Assembly: GCF_000716335.1 (NCBI RefSeq)
Contig: NZ_KL591018.1
Span: 29,690-93,689, forward strand
Direction: 5' to 3'
Source of the DNA: Streptomyces sp. NRRL S-118
GTDB taxonomy: Bacteria > Actinomycetota > Actinomycetes > Streptomycetales > Streptomycetaceae
Length of the DNA: 64,000 nt
Of the stretch, positions 36,467 to 47,385 are shown piece by piece; the stretch's first letter is position 1, and each line of letters opens with the position of its first letter. A program made the translations under genes and the position numbers. The notes under the pieces were generated by a model. That model did not search any database. It saw only the letters and a program-made list of their open reading frames with translations, and was not told where the DNA came from.

Positions 36467-37357
36467 ATGTCTCGCACCGTCACCGTCGGCCTCGACGGAT
36501 CCCGGGAAAGCCTCGCTGCCGTGGACTGGGCCGCCGAGGAGGCAGTACGTCGCGCGGTGCCCCTGCGCCTGCTCCAGGCCTGGTGCGGCGACGGTGACCC
36601 GCGCACGCTTCTCGTCGACCCGGCCGTGGCACGCGGCTGGGGGGAGCGGACACTCGGTACGGCGGAGAGGCGGCTGCGCCGGCGCCACCCGACCCTCGAC
36701 GTCGAGACGGCATGGACCTCGAACGACACGGTCGAGGCGCTCTGCGCGGCCGGCGACGAAGCGGAACTGCTGGTACTGGGCTCCCGCGGCCTGGGCGGCC
36801 TGGCAGGGTTCCTGGCCGGGTCCGTCTCGCTGGCCGTGCTGGGCCGCGCCCGCCGTCCCGTCGTCCTCGTCCGCCCGCACACCCACCGGGCGTCCGGGGC
36901 GGACGACCCGTCCCGGGCGGAGGACCCGGCGGGGGAGATCGTGATCGGCCTGGACGTGGCGAGCCCGGGTGACGAGGTGCTCGCCTTCGGCTTCGCCGCG
37001 GCCGACCGGTACGCCTGCGGACTGCGGGTGCTGCACAGCTGGGCCGTCCCGACGATCTACGGACCCGACATGTGGGGCGCCCTGCCGCTGCTGATGACGG
37101 AGGTGGCCCAGGACGCGCGCCGGGCGCTCGACGAGGCGCTGGCCCCGTGGACGGACAAGTACCCGGACGTCCCCGTCGTCCGCGAATGCCACCAGGGCCG
37201 GCCCGCGCAGGCCCTCGCCGAGGCCTCGCGGGACGCCCGGCTGATCGTCGTCGGACGCCGCAACCGGAGTGCGCGGATCGGCACCCACATCGGCGCCGTC
37301 ACTCACGCCGTCATCCACCACTCCCTGGCTCCCGTCGCCGTCGTGCCGCACGACTGA
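36467..37357 (+). CDS. universal stress protein, two USP domains
   Basis: A 296-residue tandem USP. TVTVGLDGSRESLAAVDWAAEEA, then [23 protein letters not shown] as the nucleotide loop; second domain IVIGLDVASPGDEVLAFGF and [25 protein letters not shown] precedes the ATG. Followed by the pyruvate formate-lyase gene with its own promoter region. Confidence 0.93.
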   Translation: MSRTVTVGLDGSRESLAAVDWAAEEAVRRAVPLRLLQAWCGDGDPRTLLVDPAVARGWGERTLGTAERRLRRRHPTLDVETAWTSNDTVEALCAAGDEAELLVLGSRGLGGLAGFLAGSVSLAVLGRARRPVVLVRPHTHRASGADDPSRAEDPAGEIVIGLDVASPGDEVLAFGFAAADRYACGLRVLHSWAVPTIYGPDMWGALPLLMTEVAQDARRALDEALAPWTDKYPDVPVVRECHQGRPAQALAEASRDARLIVVGRRNRSARIGTHIGAVTHAVIHHSLAPVAVVPHD

Positions 37358-37426
37358 CGGTGGCGTCGGCGGGCCGGCACGGAACGCGGTCGGAGACGGC
37401 CGGCCGCCCGCCCCGGCCCCGCCCTC

Positions 37427-37440
37427 GGGACCACCGGCCC
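37427..37440. promoter_or_regulatory. operator-like palindrome before pflB
   Basis: GGGAC-CACC-GGCCC, exact, ending 144 bases before the pflB ATG. A half-site GGGAC-CGTT-CGG follows at 37459. Confidence 0.6.
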
Positions 37441-37584
37441 TCCCTCGTCCGGCACACAGGGACCGTTCGGCGGCTCCACCAGCCTCTTCGGCTCTGCCGC
37501 CGCCGTACGGCAGGCGACGACCATCGAAGGTGAGGCCACGGGCTCACCCGCCCCCGCCCGCCCCGGCACCCTGGAGATGACGAG

Positions 37585-39852
37585 ATGACTGTGACCGTCC
37601 GGCCCCCGGCCGGCGCCGACCCCACCGGTATCGCGTGGCACGGTTTCACCGGTGACCAGTGGCGGCGGCACATCGACGTCCGCGAATTCATCCAGGACAA
37701 CCACACGCCGTACGAGGGCGATGCCGCGTTCCTGGCCGGTCCCACCGACCGCACCCTCGCCGTATGGCACACCGTCACCGCCCTCCTCCCCGAGGAGCGA
37801 CGCAAGGGCATCCTCGATGTCGACACCGCGACGCCCTCCACCATCACCTCCCACGCGCCCGGCTACATCGACCGGGACCAGGAGCTGATCGTGGGACTGC
37901 AGACCGACGCCCCGCTGAAGCGGGCCATCATGCCCAACGGCGGACTGCGCATGGTCGAGAACGGCCTGCGCGCGTACGGCTTCGAACCGGACCCGTTCGT
38001 CACCACGGTCTTCGGCACCTACCGCAAGACCCACAACGACGGCGTCTTCGACGCCTACACCCCCGAGATGCTGCGCGCCCGCAAGGCCGGCATCATCACC
38101 GGCCTGCCCGACGCGTACGGGCGAGGCCGGATCATCGGCGACTACCGCCGCGTCGCGCTGTACGGGACCGGCCGGCTGATCGAGGCGAAGCGCGCCGAGC
38201 GGGCGCGGCTGGACGGCATCCCGTCCGCGCAGGACGTGATCCGCGACCGCGAGGAACTGGCCGAGCAGATCAGGGCGCTGAGCGAGCTGGAACGCATGGC
38301 CGCCTCCTACGGCTGCGACGTCTCCCGGCCCGCCGCCACCGCGCACGAGGCCGTCCAGTGGCTGTACCTGGGCTTCCTCGCCGCGGTGAAGGAGCAGAAC
38401 GGCGCCGCGATGTCCCTGGGCCGCACCTCCACGTTCCTGGACGTCTACCTCCGGCGTGACCTCGACGAGGGGGTCATCGACGAGAGCCGCGCCCAGGAGC
38501 TCGTCGACGACTTCGTGATCAAGCTGAGGATCGTGCGGTTCCTGCGCACTCCGGAGTACGACTCCCTCTTCTCCGGTGACCCGACGTGGGTCACCGAGTC
38601 CATCGGCGGCATCGGAGAGGACGGCCGGCCCCTGGTCACCCGCACCTCCTTCCGTTTCCTGCAGACCCTGTACAACCTCGGCCCCGCCCCGGAGCCCAAC
38701 CTGACGGTGCTGTGGTCGCCCCGGCTGCCCGAGGGCTTCAAGCGGTTCTGCGCCCAGGTGTCCATCGACACCAGCTCCCTCCAGTACGAGTCCGACGACC
38801 TCCTTCGCCCCCGCACCGGCGACGACACGGCCATCGCCTGCTGCGTCTCCGCGATGGCGGTGGGCAAGCAGATGCAGTTCTTCGGCGCCCGTGTCAACCT
38901 GGCCAAGGCCCTGCTGTACGCGATCAACGGCGGCCGCGACGAGATCACCGGCGAGCAGGTCGGCCCCCCGACGGCCCCGCTGACCGGCGAGTACCTCGAC
39001 CACGACGAGCTCGCGAAGGCGTACGACACGATGCTGGACTGGCTGGCCGCCACCTACGTCGACGCGCTGAACGTCATCCACTACATGCACGACAAGTACG
39101 CCTACGAGCGCATCGAGATGGCCCTGCACGACCACCCCGTGCACCGCACCATGGCCTGCGGCATCGCGGGCCTGTCCGTGGCCGCGGACAGCCTCTCGGC
39201 CGTCAAGCACGCCCGGGTGCGGGTCATCCGGGATGCCACCGGGCTCGCCGTCGACTACCGGGTCCTGGGCGACTACCCGGCCTACGGGAATGACGACGAC
39301 CGTGCCGACGACATCGCCGTCGGCCTCGTCCGCTCCTTCATGGCCAAGGTGCGCCGCCACGAAACGTACCGGGGCGCCGAACACACCCAGTCGGTACTGA
39401 CCATCACCTCGAACGTCGTGTACGGCAGGCACACCGGCAACACCCCCGACGGCCGCCGCGCCGGCACGCCCTTCGCCCCGGGCGCCAACCCGATGAACGG
39501 CCGCGACCACCACGGCATGGCGGCGTCCGCCCTCTCCGTCGCCAAGATCCCCTACGACCAGGCACGCGACGGCATCTCCCTGACCTCCACCATCACACCC
39601 GAGGGCCTGGGCCACGACCCCGCGGAACGCGCCGGGAACCTCGTGGGCATCCTTGACGCCTACACCGCCGCAGGCGGCTTCCACATGAACGTCAACGTCC
39701 TCGACCGGGCCACGCTGCAGGACGCCATGGAGCACCCGGAGAAGTACCCGGACCTGACCATCCGCGTCTCCGGATACGCCGTCAACTTCGTGCGACTCAC
39801 ACGCGAACAGCAGCTGGACGTCATCAACCGCACGTTCCACGGTGCCCGATGA
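37585..39852 (+). CDS. pflB: pyruvate formate-lyase (glycyl radical enzyme)
   Basis: A 755-residue enzyme splitting pyruvate with CoA to acetyl-CoA and formate under anoxia. The catalytic Cys pair is in [20 protein letters not shown] (Cys 419/420). The radical Gly is in RVSGYAVNF (Gly 730). [21 protein letters not shown] is also typical. Length matches PFL proper rather than the shorter diol dehydratase or choline lyase relatives. The enzyme is destroyed by oxygen, so it points to real fermentation. Coupled to pflA by ATGA. Confidence 0.97.
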   Translation: MTVTVRPPAGADPTGIAWHGFTGDQWRRHIDVREFIQDNHTPYEGDAAFLAGPTDRTLAVWHTVTALLPEERRKGILDVDTATPSTITSHAPGYIDRDQELIVGLQTDAPLKRAIMPNGGLRMVENGLRAYGFEPDPFVTTVFGTYRKTHNDGVFDAYTPEMLRARKAGIITGLPDAYGRGRIIGDYRRVALYGTGRLIEAKRAERARLDGIPSAQDVIRDREELAEQIRALSELERMAASYGCDVSRPAATAHEAVQWLYLGFLAAVKEQNGAAMSLGRTSTFLDVYLRRDLDEGVIDESRAQELVDDFVIKLRIVRFLRTPEYDSLFSGDPTWVTESIGGIGEDGRPLVTRTSFRFLQTLYNLGPAPEPNLTVLWSPRLPEGFKRFCAQVSIDTSSLQYESDDLLRPRTGDDTAIACCVSAMAVGKQMQFFGARVNLAKALLYAINGGRDEITGEQVGPPTAPLTGEYLDHDELAKAYDTMLDWLAATYVDALNVIHYMHDKYAYERIEMALHDHPVHRTMACGIAGLSVAADSLSAVKHARVRVIRDATGLAVDYRVLGDYPAYGNDDDRADDIAVGLVRSFMAKVRRHETYRGAEHTQSVLTITSNVVYGRHTGNTPDGRRAGTPFAPGANPMNGRDHHGMAASALSVAKIPYDQARDGISLTSTITPEGLGHDPAERAGNLVGILDAYTAAGGFHMNVNVLDRATLQDAMEHPEKYPDLTIRVSGYAVNFVRLTREQQLDVINRTFHGAR

Positions 39853-40577
39853 CCACCGGCCGCATCCACTCCTGGGACCTGTCCACCGGCGTGGACGGGC
39901 CCGGAACCCGGTTCGTCCTCTTCCTCAACGGCTGCCCGCTGCGCTGCCTGTACTGTGCCAACCCCGACACCTGGCATCTGCGCGACGGACAGCAGGTCAC
40001 CGTGGACGACGTCGTCACCCGCATCGAACGGTACCGCCGGTTCACCGGCCTTGCGGGCGGCGGAGTGACCCTCACCGGGGGCGAACCCCTGCTTCAGCCC
40101 GCCTTCACCGCCGAAGTGCTGCGCCGATGCAAGGAGCTCGGCCTGCACACCGCCCTGGACACCTCCGGAGCCCTCGGCCGCCGGGCCGACGACGCGCTCC
40201 TGGCCGACACCGATCTCGTCCTGCTCGACATCAAGTCCTTCGACGCCGACGTCCACCGGCGCCTGACCGGCGGCCACCTCGCCCCGACTCTCGACTTCGC
40301 CACCCGGCTGAACCGACTGGGCGTACCCGCCTGGATCCGGTACGTCCTCGTCCCCGGCTGGACCGACGACCCCGCGGCCATCGACGGCCTAGCCGGCTTC
40401 CTGACGAAGTTGGACAACGTCGACCGGGTCGACGTCCTCCCCTTCCACAAGCTCGGCGCATCCAAGTACGACGCGCTCCGCATTCCCTTCCCCCTCCGGG
40501 ACAACCCGGGCCCCGACGGCGCTCTGGTCGATCGCGTACGCCAACAGTTCCGCGACCACGGCCTCCGTGCGCTGTGA
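39849..40577 (+). CDS. pflA: pyruvate formate-lyase activating enzyme (radical SAM)
   Basis: A 242-residue radical SAM protein that installs the glycyl radical on pyruvate formate-lyase. The cluster motif CPLRCLYC (Cys 29, 33, 36) follows [14 protein letters not shown]; then [29 protein letters not shown] and [11 protein letters not shown]. Overlaps the pflB stop by 4 bases. Confidence 0.96.
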   Translation: MTTGRIHSWDLSTGVDGPGTRFVLFLNGCPLRCLYCANPDTWHLRDGQQVTVDDVVTRIERYRRFTGLAGGGVTLTGGEPLLQPAFTAEVLRRCKELGLHTALDTSGALGRRADDALLADTDLVLLDIKSFDADVHRRLTGGHLAPTLDFATRLNRLGVPAWIRYVLVPGWTDDPAAIDGLAGFLTKLDNVDRVDVLPFHKLGASKYDALRIPFPLRDNPGPDGALVDRVRQQFRDHGLRAL

Positions 40578-40896
40578 CCGACAGCGACCCCTCGCAGGGC
40601 GCTGGTCCCGCAGGACGCGGAAGATGGCCGACCGGCTGGTGACCGAGGCCGTGGAGCGGGCTCGGACGGCGGGCCCCGAGCGGGAGCGGGAAGTCCGGCG
40701 GGAATGCGTGCGCGTGACGTGCCGGCGGAAGCGGGCACACGAGGACCACGCCCCGCCGCGCCCCCTCGCGTCGGGGCTTCGAGCTTCCCCGGAGGCTCGT
40801 GCGCGCATGGGGATGCATGCACGCCAGGGCCCCTTGGCCCCGGTGCAGGCCGTGCGGCTCTTGCCGAGAGCGCATGTGTCGGCCTGGTATGGACGC
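40578..40896. promoter_or_regulatory. gene-free promoter region of the ABC transporter
   Basis: No credible gene. It holds the exact operator-like site at 40827. The open frame that continues upstream of the ABC gene lacks family similarity. Confidence 0.6.
40827..40840. promoter_or_regulatory. operator-like palindrome before the ABC transporter
   Basis: GGGCC-CCTT-GGCCC, exact, ending 56 bases before the ATG at 40897. Confidence 0.6.
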
Positions 40897-41634
40897 ATGG
40901 ACATTCACCAGCCACTCCTCATCGCGACCGGAGTGCAGAAGGTCTACCGGACGGGATCCGTGGCGGTGCCCGCCCTGCTCGACCTGGACCTCACGGTGAG
41001 CCCGGGCGAGCTGGTCGGCGTCATGGGCCCGTCCGGGTCCGGGAAGACGACCTTGCTGAACTGCCTGTCCGGCCTGGACGACATCGACGGCGGACGGGTG
41101 GTGGTCGACGGCCATGACCTGTTCGCCATGTCGGACGCGGCTCGGACCGAGCACCGGGCCCGGACCATGGGCTTCGTCTTCCAGGCGTTCAACCTCATTC
41201 CGGTCTTCTCCGCCGTCGAGAACGTCGAGCTTCCCCTGCTGCTCGTCGGCACCCGGCCTCGCGAGGCCAGGCGCAGGGCTCTGGACATGCTCGACCGGGT
41301 ACGGCTCGGTCACAGGGTCGGCCACAGGCCCAGCGAGATGTCGGGCGGTGAACAGCAACGGGTGACCATTGCCCGAGCTCTGGCCGGCCGCCCGGCGATC
41401 GTGTGGGCGGACGAGCCCACCGGCAACCTCGACAGCGCGATGGCCACCCAGGTCATGGACCTGCTCTGCGAGCTGAACCATGACGAGGGCCAGACGATCG
41501 TCCTGGTCACCCACGACAGCGCCATCGGTGACCGCGTCCCCCGGCTGATCCGTATGCGGGACGGCCGGCTCGTCGACGATGTCCGCCGACACGTCACCCT
41601 GTCCGGCACCACAGCCGATCCACCCCGGGGCTGA
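40897..41634 (+). CDS. ABC transporter ATP-binding protein, MacB/LolD type
   Basis: A 245-residue ATPase: Walker A GPSGSGKT (44-51), Q-loop in FVFQAFNLIPVFSAVENVELPL, signature MSGGEQQRVTIARAL, Walker B IVWADEPTGNLDS, H-loop LVTHD. The family couples ATP hydrolysis to FtsX-like permeases in export or envelope remodelling. The start is the ATG of MDIHQP; a GTG at 40875 would add 7 residues. It pairs with the permease two bases downstream. Confidence 0.93.
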   Translation: MDIHQPLLIATGVQKVYRTGSVAVPALLDLDLTVSPGELVGVMGPSGSGKTTLLNCLSGLDDIDGGRVVVDGHDLFAMSDAARTEHRARTMGFVFQAFNLIPVFSAVENVELPLLLVGTRPREARRRALDMLDRVRLGHRVGHRPSEMSGGEQQRVTIARALAGRPAIVWADEPTGNLDSAMATQVMDLLCELNHDEGQTIVLVTHDSAIGDRVPRLIRMRDGRLVDDVRRHVTLSGTTADPPRG

Positions 41635-41636
41635 CC

Positions 41637-44573
41637 ATGTACCCCGACCTCCTGGCCCCGCTGCTCATCATCCTCGCCATGGCGCTCGCAGCCCTCCTGC
41701 TGGTCGCCCTCAGGCAGCCGGTCTCCCGTCGGCTCGCCTTCCGCCAGATGGCCCGCCGCAAGACCGAGGCCGCGCTCGTGATCAGCGGATCGGTGCTCGG
41801 GACGGCCATCATCGTCGGCGCCCTGGTCGTCGGTGACACCCTGAACTTCTCGGTACGCCAGGAGGCGTACCGGACACTCGGTCCGGTCGACGAGCGCGTG
41901 ATCACACCTCCCGGTCCGGCCGGACGCACCGCCGTCGACCGTCTGGGCGCACTGGCCGCGCATCCCGATGTCGACGGTGTGCTGCACGCCGAGGCCACGC
42001 AGGCCGCCGCGACCAGCCGCCCCGGCGGCAGGCCGGTCGCCGAACCACGTGTGCTCGCCTGGCAGATGGACTTCCCGGAGGCGTCCCGCTTCGGAGCGGC
42101 GGGAGGCGACTCGGGGCTCGACGGTGTCAATCCGAAGCCCGGCCACGTCGTGCTCAACGACCCACTGGCCCGGTCACTGCGGACAGGGCCCGGGGAACGG
42201 ATCACGCTGTACCTCTTCGGGACACCGCACACGTTCCGTGTGGAGCGTGTGGTTCCGCAGGAAGGCCTGGCAGGCGTGGGACTGGGCGGCAGGCTCACCC
42301 GTGACGCGTTCCTGCCTCCCGGCACTCTCACCGCCGCTGCCCTCGAGGCCGGAGCGGAGCCGCGCTCGGTCACCTTCGTGTCCAACCGCGGCGGTGTCGA
42401 GGGCGGCGATGCGCTGACCGGCGAAGTGACCGCCGATATCCGCCAAGCGCTGGGCCCGCTCGCCGGCCAGGCCGCTATCGAGACGCCGAAGCACACCGTG
42501 CTGCGGGACGCCAAGGCCGCCGGCGACTCCCTCGGCGCCCTTTTCCTCATGATCGGCAGCTTCAGCATCATCGCAGGTGCCCTGCTGCTGGTGAACATCT
42601 TCGTCATGCTGGGAGAAGAGCGGAAACCCCAGATGGGCATGTTGCGGGCCGTCGGTATGAAGCGCTCGCGCATGATCGGTTCCTTCACCCTCGAAGGGGC
42701 CGCCTACGCGCTGCTGTCCGCGCTGCCCGGGGTCGCCATCGGCGTCGGCATCGGCTGGGGGGTCGCCGTGGTGGCCGCGGAGATCTTCCGCGGCTGGGCG
42801 GTCGGCGGGAGCAGTATCGAGATCGTCTTCGCCGTCACCCCCACCAGCGTCCTCAACGGCGTGGCCATGGGCCTGCTGATCGCGTTCCTGGCGATCCTGG
42901 CGACGACCGTGCGGATCAGCCGGTTCAACATCATCGCCGCCATCCGTGACCTTCCACCGGGAGCGGGACGGGCACCTCGCCGCAGGTTGTTGATCGTCTC
43001 GAGCACGCTGGCCCTGCTGTGCGCGTTCGCGGCCGTTCCCGCCGTCGCACGCAGCCAGGCAGAGCAGACCTACCTCATGCCCGCCCTCGCCATCGCATTC
43101 GCCACTCCCGCCCTGCTGCGGGTGCTGCCGAGGCGCACGGCCACCACGCTGGTGGCGGCGGCGGTGCTCGGCTGGACGCTGCTGGCGCCCGTCATCCGGC
43201 CGCGGATCTTCGACACGCCGTCGATGTCCGTCTACGTCATCCAAGGCAGCCTGGCGGCGTTCTCGGCCGTGTTCCTGGTCAGCGAGAACCAGAAAGCCCT
43301 GCTGCGACCGGTGCGCCGCTTGCTCGAACGACCCTCGGAGTCCGGCCTGGCGGCGCGGCTCGCGGTCGCCTACCCCCTCGCCAAGCGGTTCCGCACCGGC
43401 GCGACGCTGGTGATGTACACACTGATCGTCTTCGTGCTCGTGCTGCTGACCCAGATCTCGGGCGTCCTCAACGCCAGCGTCAACAGCGCCGTCGCCGATG
43501 CCACCGCCGGATACTCGCTCCGGCTGGATTACAACCCCCAGGTCGCCAGGGACCGGCTTCTGACAGACCTCCGCCGCGGCCCTGCGGCCGAAGAGATGTC
43601 CGCCGTCACCCCGCTGCTCAACGCGACCGGCCGGGCCACCGACCCCGGGCAGCGCACGAGCCTGCCGCTCGACACGGCGGTCGTCGGTGTGCCCGACGGC
43701 GTGATCACCGGTATCGCCTTCCGTGAGCGACTCGCCGGGCTGCCCGACGACGCGGCCGTATGGAAGGCCCTCGCCACCGACTCGCGGTACGTCGTCATCG
43801 ACGCGCTCTTCGGCAGCACCGGCGGCCCCGCCGGCGACTACTACGACCCCGGGGACAGCCTGGCCCTGACCGATCCGCGTACCGGCCGGACCGAACAGAA
43901 GACCATCGCCGGAGTCCTCGCCAACGGAATGGTCTTCTACCCGGGCACCGGTGCCAGCTCGACGGTCTACCCCCTCGTCATGGGCGAAAGCGGCGTCCGT
44001 GACCTCTTCGGCGCACAGGCCCAGAACGCCTCCGCGCTCGTCAGGACCGGCCCCGGGGTGGCTCCCGACGCCCTCGCGACCAATCTCCAGGGCGAGCACC
44101 TGTCGTCGAGTCTGGTCGCCACCCCGATCGCGTCCGACGTGCGGCAGCAGTTCGACTCCAGCACCGCCTTCTTCCGCCTGATGCAGGGCTTCCTTGCCCT
44201 GGGCCTGCTGGTGGGTGTCACCGGTCTGGGCGTGGTCATGGTCCGCGCCGTACGCGAACGACGGCGCACGATCGGCATCCTGCGCGCCCTCGGCTTCAGG
44301 GCCCGGACGGTACAGCGCTCCTTCCTGTGGGAAAGCGCCTTCATCGCCGTGGAGGGCATCGTGCTCGGCTCCGTGCTCGGCGTGCTCACCACGTGGCTCA
44401 TGTACCGCAACAGCGCCGCGTTCGAGGGCCTTGAGGGAGGCTTCCCCATCGAATGGACCAGCATCGGCGTGCTGGCGGCCGCGACCTTCGCCGCCTCACT
44501 CCTGGCCACCATCGGGCCGGCACGCCGCGCGGCTGCGATCCGCCCGGCTCTCGCCGTCCGCGTCACCGAATGA
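41637..44573 (+). CDS. FtsX-type ABC permease, duplicated
   Basis: A 978-residue membrane protein with an N-terminal helix, an outer domain (about 65-280), a first FtsX unit of three or four helices (about 290-435: [50 protein letters not shown]), a middle hydrophobic block, a second outer domain (about 620-840) and a second FtsX unit at the end ([32 protein letters not shown]). The substrate is unknown. Its inclusion in a hypoxia island suggests lipid or peptide export during dormancy, but this is inference. Confidence 0.9.
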   Translation: MYPDLLAPLLIILAMALAALLLVALRQPVSRRLAFRQMARRKTEAALVISGSVLGTAIIVGALVVGDTLNFSVRQEAYRTLGPVDERVITPPGPAGRTAVDRLGALAAHPDVDGVLHAEATQAAATSRPGGRPVAEPRVLAWQMDFPEASRFGAAGGDSGLDGVNPKPGHVVLNDPLARSLRTGPGERITLYLFGTPHTFRVERVVPQEGLAGVGLGGRLTRDAFLPPGTLTAAALEAGAEPRSVTFVSNRGGVEGGDALTGEVTADIRQALGPLAGQAAIETPKHTVLRDAKAAGDSLGALFLMIGSFSIIAGALLLVNIFVMLGEERKPQMGMLRAVGMKRSRMIGSFTLEGAAYALLSALPGVAIGVGIGWGVAVVAAEIFRGWAVGGSSIEIVFAVTPTSVLNGVAMGLLIAFLAILATTVRISRFNIIAAIRDLPPGAGRAPRRRLLIVSSTLALLCAFAAVPAVARSQAEQTYLMPALAIAFATPALLRVLPRRTATTLVAAAVLGWTLLAPVIRPRIFDTPSMSVYVIQGSLAAFSAVFLVSENQKALLRPVRRLLERPSESGLAARLAVAYPLAKRFRTGATLVMYTLIVFVLVLLTQISGVLNASVNSAVADATAGYSLRLDYNPQVARDRLLTDLRRGPAAEEMSAVTPLLNATGRATDPGQRTSLPLDTAVVGVPDGVITGIAFRERLAGLPDDAAVWKALATDSRYVVIDALFGSTGGPAGDYYDPGDSLALTDPRTGRTEQKTIAGVLANGMVFYPGTGASSTVYPLVMGESGVRDLFGAQAQNASALVRTGPGVAPDALATNLQGEHLSSSLVATPIASDVRQQFDSSTAFFRLMQGFLALGLLVGVTGLGVVMVRAVRERRRTIGILRALGFRARTVQRSFLWESAFIAVEGIVLGSVLGVLTTWLMYRNSAAFEGLEGGFPIEWTSIGVLAAATFAASLLATIGPARRAAAIRPALAVRVTE

Positions 44574-44811
44574 CGGAAGCCGGCGGTGGCGGGCGCCGCG
44601 GCGGTACACCGCCGGCATGGTCGAGGTGCGCGTGCGTGACCACGACCGGGCGGACGTCCGCGGCGACGCGGGGGAGCGGGCGCCGGTTGCGCCGCCGCAG
44701 GCCGGCGAGACCCTGGAAGAGACCACAGTCGAGCAGGACACGCGCGTGATCGCTCCAGAGGAGGAACCTGCTGCCGGTGACCGTCCCGACGCCCCCGAGG
44801 AACGTCGGCAA
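44563..44811 (-). pseudogene. N-terminal remnant of a metallo-beta-lactamase-fold hydrolase
   Basis: An 82-codon frame with TTG start. [33 protein letters not shown] and [13 protein letters not shown] (the HxHxDH metal site) match the first 75 residues of MBL-fold RNase or exonuclease-like proteins, usually about 450 residues. The frame then breaks into Pro/Arg codons and stops inside the end of the permease gene. The beta-CASP and C-terminal parts are gone, so it cannot be active. Confidence 0.75.
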
Positions 44812-44824
44812 GGCCGGTCGGCCC
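44811..44824. promoter_or_regulatory. operator-like site, one mismatch, at the hydrolase remnant
   Basis: AGGCC-GGTC-GGCCC beside the start of the remnant. Possibly the left-over control site of the lost gene, or a distal site of the alcohol dehydrogenase at 45032. Confidence 0.35.
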
Positions 44825-44952
44825 GGTGGGCGTCACCGCTGTCCGGTCCGGAAGAGCCACACCCATGATCGTTCCATCTCCGGCCTTCCGCCTCCGGTAC
44901 CACGGTGGCACCGCCCGCCCGGTGAGGGAGGGGTCCGGCCGTTCCCTTCCGA

Positions 44953-44966
44953 AGGCCGACCGGCCC
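44953..44966. promoter_or_regulatory. operator-like site, one mismatch, before alcohol dehydrogenase
   Basis: AGGCC-GACC-GGCCC, ending 65 bases before the ATG at 45032. Confidence 0.5.
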
Positions 44967-45031
44967 CGGCGCCCCGGGCGCGGCGGCGGGACCGTGGTTC
45001 TGTACCGCGAACAGGAAAGAAGGACGACGTC

Positions 45032-46102
45032 ATGAAGGCACTGGTGTTCCAAGGCCCTGGTCGGACGTCCTGGCAGGACGTTCCCGACCCCGGTATCAAG
45101 GACGCGGCCGACGCGGTGATCCGCGTCGAGGCCGTCACCATCTGCGGTACCGATCTGCACATCGTCAAGGGCGACGTGCCCGACGTGACCCCCGGAACGG
45201 TCCTGGGCCACGAGGCGGTGGGCGAGGTCGTGGAGGCCGGCAGCGACGTACGGACGGTCCGGCCCGGCGACCGGGTTCTGATCTCCTGCATCGCCGCCTG
45301 CGGCCGCTGCGGGTTCTGCCGGGAGAACCGCTACGGGCAGTGCCGTGGTGGCGGCGGCTGGGTGCTCGGGCACCTCATCGACGGCACCCAGGCCGAATAC
45401 GTCCGCGTCCCCTTCGCCGACCTCTCGGTGCACCCCCTGCCGAGCGCCGTCACCAGCGAGGACGCGGTTCTGCTGGCGGACATCTTCCCCACCGGCTACG
45501 AGGTCGGCGTGCTCAATGGGCGCGTGCGGCCGGGGGACACGGTTGTCGTGGTCGGGGCCGGGCCGATCGGGCTCGCCACCATCGCAACCGCCCAGCTGTA
45601 CACCCCCGGGCGGATCATCGCGGTCGATCTCGCGGAATCCCGGCTCGAAGCCGCGCGCTCCATGGGCGCGGACGCCACCGTCAGCGCCGCCGAAGGCCCG
45701 GAGCAGCTGGTCATGGACCTCACCGACGGCCTGGGCGCCGATGTCGTGGTCGAAGCCGTGGGAGTGCCCGAGGCGTTCGAACAGTGCACGCGCATGGTCC
45801 GGCCGGGAGGGCATGTCGCCAACGTCGGCGTCCACGGCAAGCCGGCCGCGCTCCACCTCGAGGATCTGTGGATCAAGGACGTGACGATCACCACGGGGCT
45901 CGTCGACACCCACTCCACCCCGCTGCTGCTGCGCATGATGGCCGCCGGGAGGCTCCCGGCCGCTTCGGCGATGGTGACCCACCGGTTCGAGCTGGGGCAG
46001 ATGGAGGAGGCGTACGAGGTCTTCTCCGGCGCGGCGCACACCGGAGCCCTCAAGGTGGTGCTGGGCGGCCCCAAGCACGACGAGGTCAGTGTGACCGCGT
46101 GA
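45032..46102 (+). CDS. zinc-dependent alcohol dehydrogenase
   Basis: A 356-residue medium-chain dehydrogenase. Catalytic zinc site in TICGTDLHIVKGD and GHEAVGEV, structural zinc in CGRCGFCRENRYGQC, NAD(P) fold in VVVVGAGPIGLATIATAQ. It should interconvert short-chain alcohols and aldehydes, fitting re-oxidation of NADH after AdhE or other aldehyde sources. The ATG has AAAGAAGGA before it. It is a close paralogue of the enzyme at 49747. Confidence 0.93.
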   Translation: MKALVFQGPGRTSWQDVPDPGIKDAADAVIRVEAVTICGTDLHIVKGDVPDVTPGTVLGHEAVGEVVEAGSDVRTVRPGDRVLISCIAACGRCGFCRENRYGQCRGGGGWVLGHLIDGTQAEYVRVPFADLSVHPLPSAVTSEDAVLLADIFPTGYEVGVLNGRVRPGDTVVVVGAGPIGLATIATAQLYTPGRIIAVDLAESRLEAARSMGADATVSAAEGPEQLVMDLTDGLGADVVVEAVGVPEAFEQCTRMVRPGGHVANVGVHGKPAALHLEDLWIKDVTITTGLVDTHSTPLLLRMMAAGRLPAASAMVTHRFELGQMEEAYEVFSGAAHTGALKVVLGGPKHDEVSVTA

Positions 46103-46453
46103 CGAGGTGACGGCGGGCGGATACGGGTCCGACCCGGCGGCGCCCCGAGGGAGAGCGCGACCGCGGGCTCCGCAGGCGGCTGCCCGTCCCCCCGGCGCCG
46201 ACTGTGCCGGCCGGCCATGAGAGGGGGCCGGTAGGCCCTGGTGGCCAGGCAGCGACGGTGATTTCCTGTAATGGACGGAAGGAGCCCCGACAGAGGCGCG
46301 GGGGAGCGGACACGAACCGTGCACCGCGCAATCAGGATCCGCGAGAAGTGGATGGGCTCCTTTCGCCTTCTGCTGTGACTGTGACTGCCCCTGCCACGGC
46401 GACATGGTCACCGGAGCCCCCCGTACAGCCGCGACGCCACCGGGAGGCGCGTC
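46103..46453. promoter_or_regulatory. gene-free region before USP gene
   Basis: Carries the exact operator-like site at 46225. No credible frame was seen. Confidence 0.6.
46225..46238. promoter_or_regulatory. operator-like palindrome before USP gene
   Basis: GGGCC-GGTA-GGCCC, exact. Unusually far (215 bases) from the USP ATG at 46454, so there may be a long leader. Confidence 0.55.
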
Positions 46454-47353
46454 ATGCGCAAGACGATCACCGCAGGCATGGACGGCTCCGCAGAGAGCAA
46501 TGCCGCCGCCGCGTGGGCCGCTCGTGAGGCGCTGCTCCGGGGACTGCCGCTGACCCTGCTGCAGGCCGGCTACGAGCCGGCACTGCGGACGCGTCTGCCG
46601 GAGATCGACGTACCGGCGGAGCGTGAGGACCGAGCGCTGGACTTCATCGGCAGGAGGCTTCTGGCGGACCACCCCGGCCTGCGTCTGGTCCCCCGCCGCA
46701 CTGCGGAGGCACCCACGGCGGCCCTCCTGGCGGCGGCGGAGTCCTCCACCCTGCTGGCCCTCGGATCGCAGGGGTTCAGCAGTCTGGAGGGCTTCATGGT
46801 CGGTTCCGTGGCATTGGACGTCACGGCTCGGGCGCGAGGCCCGGTCGTGCTCGTCCGCGCCGGCGAGCGGGCACAGGACGAACGTGCCCATGCCTCCTCC
46901 GGCGCGGTGTCCCCCGGCACACCGTTCCGGCGGGTCGTCCTCGGCCTCGACCTGGAGCATCCCGGTGAGGAACTGCTGTCGTTCGCCTTCGAGGCGGCGA
47001 AGGCAAGGGCTGCGTCGCTGACGGCGGTGTACGCATGGAAAGCGCCTGCTCTCCGCCTCCACGGCCGGACGGGTGACCCGGTGTCGCCGGCGGAGGCCGA
47101 CACCATGCGGAACGCGACGAGGCTGTCCCTGGCCGCCGCACTGCACCCGTGGCGAGAGAAGTACCCGGAGGTGGCGGTCACGGAGCGGCTGGCCGAGGAG
47201 CGTCCCGCCCCTTGCCTGCGGCTCGCCGCCGAAGACGCGAGCCTCCTCGTCGTCGGTCACCGGGCCGACGCCGGTATGCGCCTCGGACCCGTGACGCACG
47301 CGATGATCCATCACGCGGCCTGCCCGCTGGCCGTGGTGCCCCACACCCCCTAG
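46454..47353 (+). CDS. universal stress protein, two USP domains
   Basis: A 299-residue tandem USP: TITAGMDGSAESNAAAAWAAREA, LGSQGFSSLEGFMVGSVALDV as the nucleotide loop (Gln in place of the usual Arg), second domain VVLGLDLEHPGEELLSFAF and VTHAMIHHAACPLAVVPHT. GGGAGG before the ATG. Confidence 0.92.
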   Translation: MRKTITAGMDGSAESNAAAAWAAREALLRGLPLTLLQAGYEPALRTRLPEIDVPAEREDRALDFIGRRLLADHPGLRLVPRRTAEAPTAALLAAAESSTLLALGSQGFSSLEGFMVGSVALDVTARARGPVVLVRAGERAQDERAHASSGAVSPGTPFRRVVLGLDLEHPGEELLSFAFEAAKARAASLTAVYAWKAPALRLHGRTGDPVSPAEADTMRNATRLSLAAALHPWREKYPEVAVTERLAEERPAPCLRLAAEDASLLVVGHRADAGMRLGPVTHAMIHHAACPLAVVPHTP

Positions 47354-47385
47354 ACCTTCCGCACCATCGGGAGGAGGCCACCACC

